From Boesenbergia rotunda (lineage: Eukaryota; Streptophyta; Magnoliopsida; Zingiberales; Zingiberaceae): a stretch of DNA of 64,000 bases. The notes beneath the pieces were generated by a model. That model was not told the DNA's origin. It saw nothing but the letters and a program-made list of their open reading frames with translations, and did no database searches. The translations under genes and the position numbers were made by a program. Below, piece by piece: positions 10,199 to 22,308 of the stretch; within the stretch, counting starts at the first letter, position 1; each line of letters opens with the position of its first letter. The stretch is taken from positions 249,781 through 313,780 of the forward strand of contig JAGFNQ010006413.1 in assembly GCA_024364735.1 (NCBI GenBank), read 5' to 3'.

Positions 10199-10440
10199 AT
10201 GGCATGATACATGGCATAAACATGAATATAAGTATACATAACTTGGCATGATACGTGGCATAAATATAAATATAAATATACTTAACATGACATGATAAAT
10301 GGCATAAACATGAATATAAGTATACTTAACTTGGCATGATACGTGGCATAAACATAAATATAAATATACTTAACATGGCATGATACATGGCATAAACATG
10401 AATATGTATACTTAACATGGCATGATTTCTGACATAGCAT
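10199..10440. repeat. ~44-bp tandem repeats
   Basis: Units starting GGCATGATACATGGCATAAA recur at 10201, 10245, about 10289, 10333 and 10376. They resemble, in opposite orientation, the repeats in the gypsy LTR at the left edge of the window. Confidence 0.75.
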
Positions 10441-10729
10441 ATGGGCATCTTCTTAACATAAACATAAACATAAGACGTTTACTATCATGCATAATTCTTA
10501 ACATGAAACATAAGCATAAAACATTACTATCCTGGCATAATGCATAACATGAATGAATGCATGAGTCAAATGCATATACATAAGGATGCTTAACTTTTAA
10601 AATCATACTTTTAAATACTTAAACATAATTATCACATTATTGGGGTCCCCGTCTTGTACCACATACATACATCATGTGCGCGCATCCCTATGTAAATACG
10701 AGGTAGCTAGTCTCGACCTACTAGGGTAA

Positions 10730-10897
10730 GGACAGCTACGGTAGTCCCAGAACCGTGGACAACATAGTCGGTAGTCCAGAACTAGGGCGTTCTTAAGGTG
10801 CCCATCTCTGTTGGACAGCTTCGGTAGTCCCAGAACCGTGAACAGCATAGTTGGTAGTCCAGAACCGGGGCGTTCTTAAGGTGCCCATCCCTTGGAC
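10730..10897. repeat. 84-bp tandem duplication
   Basis: Two adjacent units carry GGACAGCT(A/T)CGGTAGTCCCA and end GGGCGTTCTTAAGGTGCCCA, starting near 10730 and 10814. They differ by a handful of bases and are GC-richer than their surroundings. Confidence 0.8.
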
Positions 10898-11089
10898 CCA
10901 TACTTCAGTCCGGTACAAGCCCATTCATAAGGTAAAATAACTTTACATGCTTCATCATTCATAAGACATTCATAGCATACTTAGACATAACATAGCTTTG
11001 TTATATGAACCATAACATAAAGTATACTTGACCTTTCATTGTTCATACTTAATGCTTAGCATCATTATGTCTTAAAGGCATAAGCATTA

Positions 11090-11335
11090 TCTTCATTCAT
11101 AAAACATGGCATGCTTACATAAAACATCTTTCTTGTTCATAGTGCTTGCATTAACTTTATTCATAAAACATGACATGCTTACATAAAACATCATTCTTGT
11201 TCATAGCGCTTGCATGATCATGGCATATAAGGTAAGCATTGCATTATATTCATAGAACATGACATGTGTACATAGACCATCATCCTATTCCATAGAGCTT
11301 ACATGATCATGATACATAAGGTAAGAATTGCATTT
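11090..11335. repeat. Degenerate tandem repeats
   Basis: Units with CATAAAACATGRCATGCTTA, then TTCTTGTTCATAG and GCTTGCAT recur two to three times with drift, inside the gypsy LTR. Confidence 0.6.
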
Positions 11336-13030
11336 CGTACATAAGCATAATATCTATCACAAGCATGCATAGGTAGGACTTCTATAAATATGCTACAGAC
11401 TATCTAAGTGCATGGCATAGAACATAAGACATTCATGAATAAACCCTATTAAGCGTGACATCCAACATAAACAGACCAACATGAAACATAATACTTAAGG
11501 ATAGGGTTATAGGTAACATAATTTCTACCACATGCTTGAACCTTTATATACACATCATAATAAGCCATAACCCATCATTCTTAAAACCCTAACTCCACCT
11601 AAACCCCATTTACATGGCTTGGCCGAAACTTGTAAGGGAGGAGTTCCATCATTCAAATGACATGTAAGGTAGCATAAGGAAAAGGAACAACCATACATTA
11701 CCTATAAGGCCCATTAGGGCTCATGATTAGGGTTAACCCTAACTTTTAGCCCTACTTCTTAGGGTTGGCCGAAACTTGCAAGGCCATGGGCACATGGAAA
11801 AATTTCATAAAATTCCCAATTAAATATTAAACACCAACCATACCATACCATAGGGGCCTTTGGAACCCACACTTGAAGTAAACCCTAACTTTTAGCCCTA
11901 CTTCTCATCTTGGCCGAAACTTGTAAGGTTGCAAGGCCTTGTGAAAATTCACATAAATCACCTTCAACCTCCCCTTGTATCATGAGGATACACAAGGTAC
12001 ATACTTAAAAGGTTAGGTCCAATCCTAACCATGGAATCATGGTGAAGGTCCCAAACCCTAAAGGGTCTTAGGGTTCCCTAAAAATTCCCCAAAATTATAT
12101 TTTATTCTATATTCATCATGAGAACACATTAGAAAGCATGAGTGAGGTTTTTAACATCACCTTGGACCCAAAACCTATGGTGGCCGAAAGTTTAGGATTA
12201 GGGTTCATGGTTTCTTTTCAACATAAAATCCCAAACAAAACTTCATATCATGATAAACTTCAAGGAGAACTATTATACCACAGGTGAGGGAGTCTTACCT
12301 TAGACTATCTTGGTTATAGACCTTAGATTTGAGAGAAGGATGAAGACCTTGTTGCCTTTTGACCACCTCTAGCCTTTGTAACCTTGAACAAAAACCTTGG
12401 ATCTTGAAGGAGAGGCCTTGTTGGGAACTTTTCCCAAGGGAAAACCCTCCTATGGGGTTCGGCTAGAAGGATGAAGAAGAAGAAGGGGAGAGGCTTGGTG
12501 GATGAAGAGAAGAGAAATAACTCTTAAGTGTTAAGTTATCTCTCATTTATACACAATGAAGAGGGGCAAGTGAAGAGACATGGTGCCTCCTCTCATGGTG
12601 ACTCTTCACTTCCTTTAGCCTTAACCAAAATCCACTTCATTACCTCATAGCACTCCCTTGCTAGGTGAATTGGTTAGTCCATGCATGGTGGTACAAGAGG
12701 TCCAAGTTTCAATTCTTGGTGCATGCACTTTATTTTTATTTTATTATTATTATTTCAAAAATTCCCTTAAAACTCACCCCTAATCATGCTAATATTCCTC
12801 ATTAAAACCCATTTATATTTATATTAAATTTTACCTAAAATCTACCAATAACCATGGTACTAAAAAGCCCATATAAGGCCCATTAGTAACTTAGTTTCTC
12901 AATTTAAATGAGAAAAATCATGGATTTCTAGGCTAAGGTTCGTACTAATATCTCTAGGTCCCTCGGAAAATTATCTAGACATGATCATTATTTTAATGAA
13001 AATATTAAGAAAATTTTCCGGGTCGTTACA

Positions 13031-13566
13031 CCCGACGTCCAAGGCGCCCCCAGAAGTGCTATAAAAGGGGCTTCGACCCCTCTGCTTCAACAAGAACTGC
13101 TAAGTGTCATTCTGATCATTCTGACCGACGACAATGCGCTAAGGACGAGGCTCTACGACTGGGAGGCTCAAGGAGGAAGTGCGCGACACTTCGGAGGTCC
13201 AGATCGGCCGAGCTTCAACTTTGTTTTGTTCGGTTTGCATTTAATTTTCCGTACTTAATTTTTTGTACTTGTGCTTGTACTTCTACACTGTAAGACGGGT
13301 TTTCTTCGCCTCCGAAAATTTCGGAAAGGAGACCAATAGTGGACTCACACCGAGTACATAGGCCTTGGACGTACTGACCCTGGGGGGTTCGGAACCAAGT
13401 AAATAAATCCTACTGTGTCCCTGTGTATTGCTTTTATTTATTTACTTTTCCGCTGTGCTACTAACGTTCTAAGTTCAAAACGATCCGAGTTTTTCTACGA
13501 AGTTTCCGCGAAAGTTTTTCACGGCCGATATTCACCCCCCCCTCTATCGACGGCACCGGTCCTACA
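13031..13566 (+). repeat. Partial 5' LTR (promoter and downstream part) of SIRE-like element
   Basis: It aligns to 18191-18725 of the 3' LTR with a few percent mismatches. The upstream part is removed by the gypsy LTR. It ends CCGGTCCTACA directly before the primer-binding site. Confidence 0.85.
13059..13070 (+). promoter_or_regulatory. TATA box, SIRE-like 5' LTR
   Basis: CTATAAAAGGGG is conserved in the 3' LTR at 18219-18230. It is well placed to start transcription about 500 bp before the end of the LTR. Confidence 0.7.
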
Positions 13567-13568
13567 AG

Positions 13569-13580
13569 TGGTATCAGAGC
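13569..13580 (+). other. Primer-binding site (tRNA-Met), SIRE-like element
   Basis: TGGTATCAGAGC lies two bases after the LTR end and is complementary to initiator tRNA-Met. Confidence 0.9.
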
Positions 13581-13673
13581 TGAGCCGCACCTCACCGGAC
13601 TAACCGCCGACGGAGCAACGACGCCAGGAGTTGAGGGGGAGCCCAGGGGTGAATCAGGTATATTTTATTTAAA

Positions 13674-14624
13674 ATGTCTATTTTTAAATTTCAAATTATG
13701 TGTTTTAAGTGCAGGGAGAGAGGGCACTACAAAAATCAGTGCCCTACTTGTAAGACTCGGTTTACACCTCCGGCGGCAAAGGGGGCACCAGCGCCAGGAG
13801 TCCGGAAAAACAAAGATCACGTACAATGCTTCAAGTGCGGAAAATACGGACAATACAAGAACAAATGTCCGACAAAGGTACTTAAAATTTACGTTCCGAA
13901 AAGTTGCAAAATTCCTGCACTGTCTTTTGATAACTTAGTTAATTTTTCTGATAAATTAGATTTTCTGCATAGTAAAATTAATGTTTTGCATGTCAAATTA
14001 GAAAATGCAAATATAACTAAAATATCAGAAATTAATTATTTAATCTAGAACATCAATTCAGTAATTTCTAAAATAAATAATCATAACTTTAATTCTAATA
14101 ATTGTAATTCTGATAATTTTAATTCAGATAAATCTGATAATTTTAATTCAGACAAATTTAATCCTAAGGATAAATCTGAATTCAAAAATCCTAAGGATAA
14201 ATCTGTATTCAAAAATCTTAAGGATAATCCTAAATTTGAAAATCCGTTGTATAACTCTAAATTCGAATTTGAAAATTATAAAAATAATCCAGAAGTTAAT
14301 TCTGAAGATATTATCTCTGAAGATAATTTTGAAGATAAAATTCTCCTAGATAATAACATAATCATCGATATTCTTGAAAACTATTACAAAACCTTAACTA
14401 GTGGCCCAAATTACTCCTCCTATTTTGAGGATTCTAAAAGATATAATTTTGAGGATGAGGAGGATATGAAATTATCTTGGATAAAGGCCATAATTAATAA
14501 AAATTACAAAGGTTCAAATAAATCAGAATTACTAGAGAAACTTGAAAAGAAAAATAAGGATGAGTCAGAAATTTTCGAAATAATGAAAATGCTGAACCTA
14601 AATCCACAACTATTCATTAATTAA
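13674..14624 (+). pseudogene. SIRE-like Gag C-terminal half with two zinc knuckles
   Basis: A continuous frame of about 316 codons is broken once by TAG at 14046-14048. Near the start are two CCHC zinc knuckles, CFKCRERGHYKNQC and CFKCGKYGQYKNKC; the second has Gln where His is expected. An Asn/Asp/Lys-rich tract with repeated KDKSEFKNP-like units (about 14100-14290) and an acidic tail ending LNPQLFIN follow. The zinc knuckles bind RNA during particle assembly. The capsid half is missing, and only a short leader separates the frame from the primer-binding site. The start ATG is the first in frame. It is unlikely to make a working Gag, but the frame is remarkably well kept for its AT content. 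Confidence 0.7.
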
Positions 14625-15120
14625 TTAAATCTTAATTATTTAAATTCAAATTAAATCTTAATTAAATTCAAATTAAATCTTAATTAAATTCAAATTAAAT
14701 TTTAATTAAATTCAAATTAAATCTTAATTATTCGAAATTAAATCTTAATTATTCAAATTCCATTAATTAAATCTTAATTATTCAAATTCAAATTAATTAA
14801 ATCTTAATTATTCAAATTCAAATTAATTAAATCTTAAATAAATTAAATTCAAATTAATTAAATCTTAATTAAATTAAATTCAAATTAATTAAATCTTAAT
14901 TAAATTCAAATTAAATCTTAATTAAATTAAATTTAAATTAAATCTTAATTAAATTCAAATTAAAACTTAAATTAATTTAATTAAATCCTAATTAATTCAT
15001 CTTAATTAAATCAACCTAACTAATTCCTAATTAATTCAACTTCAATTAATTAACTTGAATTCAACCAAATCTTAAATAACTAAAACTCGAACTAAACTAA
15101 AATCTTACCCAAACTACAAC
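14625..15120. repeat. AT-rich low-complexity tandem tract
   Basis: AATTCAAATTAAATCTTAAT-like units recur more than 15 times and drift to AATTAATTAAATCTTAATT. The tract begins right after the stop codon of the gag frame. Confidence 0.9.
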
Positions 15121-17156
15121 TATCAACTTAATAAAATTAAATATGTCAAAGTGGGTTGACATATTCGCGGGTTCACACGACATGTATCAAATCGAGAATT
15201 TGATACATTTTTAGAAACTTAAATAAAATGATTTGAATTGTTTGACGCATGCATAATTGCCATGCCATGCATTTGCTACTTCTTTTAAATATATGACATG
15301 TCATTCATATTTAAATTTTATGCATATATTAGAACGGCTATAGGAAAAAGAATAATTGAAACTTGATCAACCTAGTATTGGGTGGCGGTGAGATGATAGT
15401 ACGTTAGGGAAACCTCTTCTAATAAGGTCAAGTATACACTACTTGGTCTCTTTTGACTGGTGAAACTAGCCGAAGCTACCGATCCAAGACCCAAACTAGT
15501 TAGACCAAAATTTTTCAAAGAGTAATTTTGAAAATGAAATTTCATTAAAAGGCTTTGTCAAGAAAAGGGTTGATGATCCAATAAGGCTACGACCAAAGAA
15601 GGCCTAGTGCCTCGCCAAGACCTAGAAGCCAATTTTTGAAATTCAAATTCAAGTTACTTCTTATCAAATTCAAATCTAACACAAGTTTCAATTAAATCTT
15701 AGAGTTAATAATAAATTAAGAACAATGATTCAAGCATCTCACAATACACCTATAAGACAACCATGCTTGTTGTATTGATACATATAAAATGGGTGAGATG
15801 TTAAGGACTAATGAATTGAAAAATATTTTTCAAAAATATTTTTCAAAATTGTTAGAATATTTTCCTAAAAATATATTTTCAAAATAGTGCTTCAACATAA
15901 TAATGTTTTTATGGAATTCATGCTTATTTGATTGGATACACATATTATACATTTTTCAAAAGTATATCTTTTCAAAAATTGTTTGACTTACTCAATTAGA
16001 CACAAGCCTCTTAGGACAACACTAAAGTTCCTTAAGGCACTAGATAGAGTCAAATGATGTTGGGTATAGGGGGAGTGTTTTCACTTGTTTAAAATTTTTT
16101 TTGAAAAGACTTTTCGAAAACTGCTCCTTAATTTCTATCACATATGTTTTCAAAAAGGCTTATACTTTAAAAATTATCTTCATTCCAAAATTGTGGTTTC
16201 AAAATCTATCTTCCTGAAAATTGGTGTTCATTTGATTTTGATAAACCCTAAAGACACAGAGGAAGGTCCACTTCATGATCTAAAAGGACTCATAGGATGT
16301 GTCAAATTTAGGGGGAGTCTGAGTCAACCTTCTGACAAGTTTTCAATTATTTATTTTGAAAATTATTAGATTATTCTTTTGATCTGAATCAAACCTTAAG
16401 ACTCAGAGGAAGAGTACTTGTGGTCAACAAGCTTCCCAGGACTGAGTCAAGTTTAGGGGGAGGTCAAATTAAAAGAATTATTTAATAACATGTTTTCTTG
16501 AACTATATCTTCTAAATCTTGCTAAAAACATAAGTATTCTTTCTAAATACTAACATTTTTTTTAAAAAAACACCAGTATTTTCAAAAAATCATTTGGTTT
16601 TGATCAATTTGAAAAAAAATAATTACTTAAGTTTGATGAATTTCCAGGACACTTAGGAAAATGTCTTTGTAGTTAACAGGGTTTCCTAGGATTGTGTCAG
16701 ACTGGAAAAAAAACCTAGTCAAGTAAAATATTATGTTTTCAAAAGTACTTTTGTCTTTCAAAGCCTAATAATCTTTCAAAAGTACTTGCATTTTTTTAAA
16801 GATCATAATAATCTACAAAGTACTTGTACTTTTCAAAGCGCATAGCATATTTTTCAAAATTATGCATTGTTCAAAAAATGCAATATATCATTCAAAATAC
16901 AATGCTTTCATAAATTTTGCACTAAGTATTTTCAAAAAGAACCACAGGTTTTCATTGTTGGTGCAAGTATTCTCTTTTAATTTTTTTTTTGATGTATGAC
17001 AAAGGGGGAGAGGTGTGCTTAAGTTAGAAAAATTTTCTCCCAAAGATCAAATATCTAGTCTCAAAACTTATATCATTTTTTTTGAAACTACATTGTAAGT
17101 TAGCCCTTTAAACCAATCTAACTTAAGGTATTATCAAACATCAAAAAGGGGGAGAT
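15121..17156 (+). other. Non-coding 3' interior of SIRE-like element
   Basis: This sequence is T- and A-rich, with several AGGGGGAG purine boxes (near 16065, 16308, 16455 and 17000) and the polypurine tract at 17143-17156. Such boxes are common in the envelope-like region of SIRE elements, but no envelope-like frame is recognisable. The longest frame (16085-16369) has no domain. Confidence 0.6.
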
Positions 17157-17279
17157 TGTTGGTGCAAGTTGCATCAAGGATATCCTCCTCTAAGTGTTTT
17201 AATGTTTGACAATACACTTAAGTCAGTGATATATAGAACAAGGGAAGGTGAGCAAAGGAGGAGTAACCAAAGTGGAAGA

Positions 17280-17530
17280 AAAGACCTAGTTAACCTAGGC
17301 ACTAAGTCCTGGCGAAGGAATGCTGGGCACCTAGCGAAGGGCTGCTAGGTATCAAAACCCTAAGACCTGGCGAAGGGCTTCTAGGCATCAAAACCCTAAG
17401 ACCTGGCGAAGGGCTGCTGGGAACCTAGCGAAGGGCTGCTAGGAACCTGGCAAAGGACTGCTACGGAATGAAGACCTGGCGAAGGACTGCTAGGCACCTG
17501 GCGAAGGACTGCTAGGGAATGAAGTCTTGG
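17280..17530. repeat. Minisatellite in SIRE-like LTR
   Basis: Units of the form CCTGGCGAAGG(G/A)CTGCTAGG recur about nine times with spacing of about 20-40 bases, some followed by CATCAAAACCCTAAGA. Confidence 0.85.
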
Positions 17531-17879
17531 TCCAAGGGACTAAGCAACTTAGCTAAGCGATGACTAAGGATAGGAGTAGAGACAGGTCAGGGTTTGGGCG
17601 TCTCGAGGTCCGGAAGTATCGAAAGCTAAGCAAAAGTCCACCCGAAGGACTGGGTGGCAACCGTCTCCTGAAAGGAGTAGGTGAAAGGCGAGTTCTCGGG
17701 GATAGGAACTTGTGCCAGTTCAACCTAGGGTTTCGTGGAAATCCGAAGTCAGAACCAAGTCCTTAAGCCTAATATTGTATGTATATGTGCTTTGTGTTTG
17801 TGTATCTTGCAGGTACCAAGAACTGGAGGCAAAGCAGACAAGTTGCTGGAAAACAGCTGATGGGGGCAACCCCACTGAT

Positions 17880-18135
17880 GAGGGCGCCCTGAGCAGGGCA
17901 TAAAACCCAATATTGGGTTAAAGGCTTGATGAGGGCGCCCGGAATGATGGGGGCGCCCCCAGTCAAAAGAAAAAATAGTGTTTTCGTGAAGTAAGCAGAA
18001 TAGGTGTCAAGGAGGGCGCCCGGAAGGTCCGGGGCGCCCGGGTTGAAACCTGTATTTGCTGTTTCGAGTTCGAAATGCAGATAAGCCTTCACGAGGGCGC
18101 CCGGAAGGTCCGGGGCACCCTGGTCAAAGGTTTTA
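17880..18135. repeat. GC-rich GGGCGCCC repeats upstream of the TATA box
   Basis: GAGGGCGCCCGGAA and GGTCCGGGGCGCCC boxes recur seven to eight times in the 350 bp before the TATA box. The boxes are palindromic (GGGCGCCC), so they could be protein-binding sites of the LTR enhancer; this is inference. Confidence 0.7.
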
Positions 18136-18218
18136 TCAGCTGCGGCGAGGTCGACGCGGGGATAAGGTTTGACCGAGTTTATCGGCGCGCCCCGACGTCC
18201 AAGGTGCCCCCAGAAGTG

Positions 18219-18230
18219 CTATAAAAGGGG
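18219..18230 (+). promoter_or_regulatory. TATA box, SIRE-like 3' LTR
   Basis: CTATAAAAGGGG is the same as in the 5' LTR. In this LTR it would drive readout into copia-2 sequence. Confidence 0.65.
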
Positions 18231-18725
18231 CTTTGACCCCTCTGCTTCAACAACAATTGCTAAGTGCCATTCTGATCATTCTGACCGACGACAACTCGCT
18301 AAAGACGAGCCTCTACGATCGGGAGGCTCCAGGAGGAAGTGCGCGGCACTTCGGAGGTCCAGATCGGCCGAGCATCAACTTTGTTTTGTTCGGTTTGCAT
18401 TTAATTTTCTGTACTTAATTTTCTGTACTTGTGCTTGTACTTCTACACTGTAAGACAGGTTTTCTCCGCCTCCGGAAATTCCGGAAAGGAGACCAATAGT
18501 GTACTCACGCCGAGTACATAGGCCTTAGACGTACTGACCCTGGGGGGTTGGGAACCAAGTAAATAAATCCCACTGTGTCCCTGTGTATTGCTTTTATTTA
18601 TTTACTTTTTCGCTGTGCTACTAACATTCTAAGTTCAGAACGATCCGAGTTTTTCTACGAAGTTTCCGCGAGAGTTTTTCACAGTCGATATTCACCCCCC
18701 CTTTATCGACGGCACTGGTCCTACA

Positions 18726-20190
18726 TTATACATATGTAACTATCACATTATGCTATCAACTAATTGAATGTTTGCATAAATCATTGGGTTGTTAACTCAT
18801 TAACAAGTATGCAACAATATACATAGCACCCAACTGCACCTCTCTTTACATCGACCTTGGCTGTGGCACAACAAATCGATGCTCCAAGCTTAAGGTTGAC
18901 CCATTAATCAAGAAATAGTTTTAATATGGTTGGAGCTCATTCAACCTGTCCAACAACCAAAACTAAGGATTCACCTCTGACTCCAACTATATTAATCATA
19001 AACTAATTCCATGGTTTGAACATGTTGAGGTTCAAGCCGGGCATGGATGTGTCCATCAACCCAAACGAGAAACAAAACTCCGGTTCTAACCATATTAATG
19101 GAAGGTGTTGGCCTTAATATTTTGTAAGGGGTTTTGGGTCTCATCATTTTCTTTTATGCACATTCATGACATATAATTATGTCATGTTCTAACGATTTCC
19201 TTAATAAAGTATGTATGTGACTTAATTTATCAAGTCTCATTAATTGAATTAGGAACCGGATTTCCTAATTCTAATTTCATACTTTATTCAAGGAATTATT
19301 TTGGGAAATAATTTTCTGAATTATCATAATCAATTTCGGAAATAATATGTTTAAGACTTTGATTTCTCTAAATCAAATCTTATTAAATTAAGAGACAGAT
19401 TCCCTTAATTCAACCACATATTATTTTCATGAAAATCTTATTTAAGAAAATATATCTATAGGAAACAATTTTCCTAATTAATTTTGGAGACAATAATATA
19501 TAAGAGCATCACCTCATAAATCAAATAAGGAAGTTATCGTTTGAGAATCATCTCAAAAATTTCCAAGATTTGATCACATATTTTATTTATGGAAAATTAA
19601 TATCTATAACTTAATTTGGACGACTCCCTGAGGCTTAATCCAAATAAACATTTGACAGCTTAAATTCAATTTAGGAAATTTAATTATAACAACAAACTTT
19701 AAATTGGACGGCTCCCCGAGGCTCAATCCAAAATAAAGAATTTTGTAAATAATTTAATTTCCAATTATAAATTTAAATGCCAATTAATATTCCGATAATT
19801 TGTCTAGACTTTCTTGAAAGAAAGTGCTCAAAATTGTGAGCTTTTCATAAATGGAAAGTTTCCAAAAATAAAAGGTTTTCAGAATAATTGTAAGTTTCTG
19901 GTACAAAGAAAACTTACGTTTTTCCAAAATTAGAAAATTTCCGAAATAGGAAATTTCCAAAATTAGAAAGTTTCCAAAAATGAAAAGTTTTCACAATTAT
20001 CATAAAATTTCAGAAATAGAGATATTTCAAAAGTTTACGAAATTTCATAGGATTTCCAAAATTTGAAATTCCTAAATCGAAAATTTACCATAATTGAAAA
20101 GTTTCCATAATTGAATATTTTTCCAAAATTGAGATCATGATAAAGCTTTCCGCAAAACAATTATATGATTATGTCGAACACAAACCTCGA
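18726..20190 (-). other. Copia-2 untranslated leader
   Basis: This non-coding sequence shares blocks with the copia-1 leader, including GGACGGCTCCCCGAGGCTCA motifs near 19618 and 19706 and an A/T-rich zone (19830-20130) of repeated GAAAATTTCC / TTTCCAAAA units. Confidence 0.75.
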
Positions 20191-20202
20191 CTCTGATACC
20201 AC
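20191..20202 (-). other. Primer-binding site (tRNA-Met), copia-2
   Basis: The plus strand reads CTCTGATACCAC, complementary in sense to the tRNA-Met 3' end on the minus strand, immediately next to the LTR. Confidence 0.9.
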
Positions 20203-22308
20203 TGTTGGGACTGGGTGCATGTTGACATGGATGCGGGTTCGTAATTTCAAAATTAATTACGTGCAGCGGAAGGTTTAGCATAAATAATTTCTCTAAATCA
20301 TTTAATCACACATCTAAGCATGCAATTTTATCTTGTGTAGACATGATCATATATTTGAAATTTTTGCAGAAACGTAAACTAATTTACATATTACCTCACG
20401 TAACTCGAAGGAAGGGACGAGATCCAACCATAAGCGTCCCTTGGAAGCTCCGCCTCTATTCGCGTCCACGCCGAGTGTCTTCGGGATGACTTCGCAAAGC
20501 CACGAGTTTCGTGTTCTTGAGAACTACTAGATTCTCCGAGAACGCGACAAGAAAAGCCAAGAGAGAAGTCAGGAGACTAACCACAAAAGGATGACCGACT
20601 GTTGCTCCTTCTTGGGGCTGGTTGGCGCACAACAAGAAGGGGAGAAGAGAAGGAGAGAAAGAGAGGGAGAGAGCCTATGCCTTCGTCTCTACGATTCACA
20701 CCCAAGCCTTGCCTTGGGTCCTTTATATAGTGGCCTCTCAACCATCAAGCCTCTCAAATATGGAATAACTTATTCCATCATGCCAAGTTTGATTTTATAT
20801 CATGGTTAAAATCATATTTTAATTCATGATAAAAATCTTCTCTCCTATGGAATAAATTTCCTTATCATGGTAAATCAATCCATGATTGATTTTATAAAAA
20901 AAACCAATCCATGGTTCATTTTAATTTCCATGAAAAATAAACCAAACCTTGGTTTATTATATAAAAATTTATATCATCCATAATTTTATAAAATAAACCA
21001 CACTTGGTTTATTTTATAAATTGAACCAAAAACTTGGTTCTCTCCCTTTGTTCTGGCCGGCCAAGCAAAGAGGATGGAGGCCCTCATTGGCCGACCCATC
21101 CAAGCCAAGCCCCAATGAATTAAACTTATTTAATTCATCTATTAAGTCTTCAAAAGAGTTAGTCATTTTACGCTTCCGATGCGTCTCTGAAAAATTCAGA
21201 TTCGACTTATCGTTTGGCTCAACCAAACTTAATCTCTCTTGATTGGAAAATCCAATTTTCAACTCGTTTTAAATCCCTCGGATTACTTGTAGTTTGTGTG
21301 ACTAAATAGGCTTTCGATTTATGTTGGCCGTCTATAATTAATCAATTAATTATAGAACAATCATGGGTGGCACCTAGTAGTACATCATGATCCCCAATTA
21401 ATCGAAAGATCAACGGTTGACCTCAGAAACAATTCTGAAACCCTTCAGCAGCTATAATGAATCGTGCCCCATTCCCTTCACCATCTTATATCCACTTGGT
21501 TCAGGACATGGTCTATGTGTGTCAGCCCCCTCTAGGCTGACTACGTCACACCTAGCCCAAGTAACGTTTTCTCATCCTACGGATTCTAATTACTCTCATG
21601 TATTTAACAAATTCATACTCTGAACATGTCATGCTCTAGCCAGAGCTTTCGAGTAACAATCTGACGATAGGCCTCGGGTATACATCTCCTCGCAAGGAGT
21701 GGTGAATCCTTTGTAGGCTGTTCAAACATCTTCGGGCACTTCGGCTTATACCCAATCATCCTAGGTCCACACCTCCTTGGAGATGCTTGCGTAAGATGTC
21801 AAAGTATAAGTCTCCATGACCAAGATGACTTGAACACCGCAAGTCAAAGGAACATCGACCTTAAGCTGCAGTAAGAACTTCACTGACATATCTATATGTA
21901 GACTACCATATGAAGTTTTACAGCCAGTCACTCCAATGAACTAGTTCCCTTAACTAGCATTCATGTTTATCTCCGGACATCTCAATGTCACCAGCCAGTG
22001 AGAATCAGCTGATTAGAGAATAACCCATGCTAGTCTCAACAGAATTGATAGTGTCCGTATTTATCAATTCATCGACTAGAGACAATTTCAATACTTCACA
22101 ATTGCACATGTAGAGATAATCACTAGTTGTGAATTCATCACAAATTCTCTCATGTTGTGAATTGTATTGCGGGCATTCAGTAAATGAGTTTAATATCTCA
22201 ATCAAATACACAAACATATATACTCAAATAGTGAATATTCATTTATTAAAATAAATGATTACAATCATAAGGCGATTGCCTTAGGACACTTCTCTCATAT
22301 CACTAACA
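20203..22308 (-). repeat. 5' LTR of copia-2
   Basis: The LTR runs from TGTTGGGACTGGG to ATCACTAACA, 2106 bp, and aligns along its length with the copia-1 LTRs. Frames inside it are not genes. Confidence 0.88.
20721..20730 (-). promoter_or_regulatory. TATA box, copia-2 LTR
   Basis: The minus strand reads CTATATAAAG, conserved in both copia-1 LTRs at the equivalent position. Confidence 0.6.

Larger units (their letters stand above)
10199..13030 (-). mobile_element. Ty3/gypsy LTR (minus strand), interrupted by the CACTA element
   Basis: The right end reads CGGGTCGTTACA, so the minus strand starts TGTAACGACCCG, a typical gypsy (Tekay/Del-like) LTR start. It cuts the SIRE 5' LTR at 13030/13031. 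The left end is cut by the CACTA terminus. At least 2.8 kb of LTR is visible. It contains three sets of tandem repeats but no coding sequence. The right flank cccga would be one copy of its target duplication. Confidence 0.65.
13031..18725 (+). mobile_element. SIRE/Maximus-like copia element, gag-only, 5' LTR truncated
   Basis: A partial 5' LTR (13031-13566) is followed by a tRNA-Met primer-binding site, a gag tail, 3 kb of AT-rich non-coding DNA, a polypurine tract (AAAAAGGGGGAGAT ending at 17156) and a complete 3' LTR. The two LTR copies are clearly homologous across the shared 535 bp. No protease, integrase, reverse transcriptase or RNase H was found in the 3.6 kb interior, so the element must rely on a partner for mobility. 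It sits in the leader of copia-2. Confidence 0.85.
17157..18725 (+). repeat. 3' LTR of SIRE-like element
   Basis: The LTR runs from TGTTGGTGCAAG to GGTCCTACA, 1569 bp, directly after the polypurine tract. It contains a minisatellite (17280-17530), GC-rich repeats (17880-18130) and a TATA box (18219-18230). It is followed by the copia-2 leader. Confidence 0.9.
18726..22308 (-). mobile_element. Copia-2: leader and 5' LTR of a long-LTR copia element
   Basis: On the minus strand the order is LTR (22308 to 20203), primer-binding site, then a 1.5 kb leader that is cut by the SIRE-like element at 18725/18726. The leader is homologous to 48128-49604 of copia-1 and the LTR to both copia-1 LTRs, with clearly more divergence than the copia-1 LTRs show to each other. 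The gag-pol part would lie left of the nested SIRE, gypsy and CACTA elements, outside the window. Confidence 0.85.
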
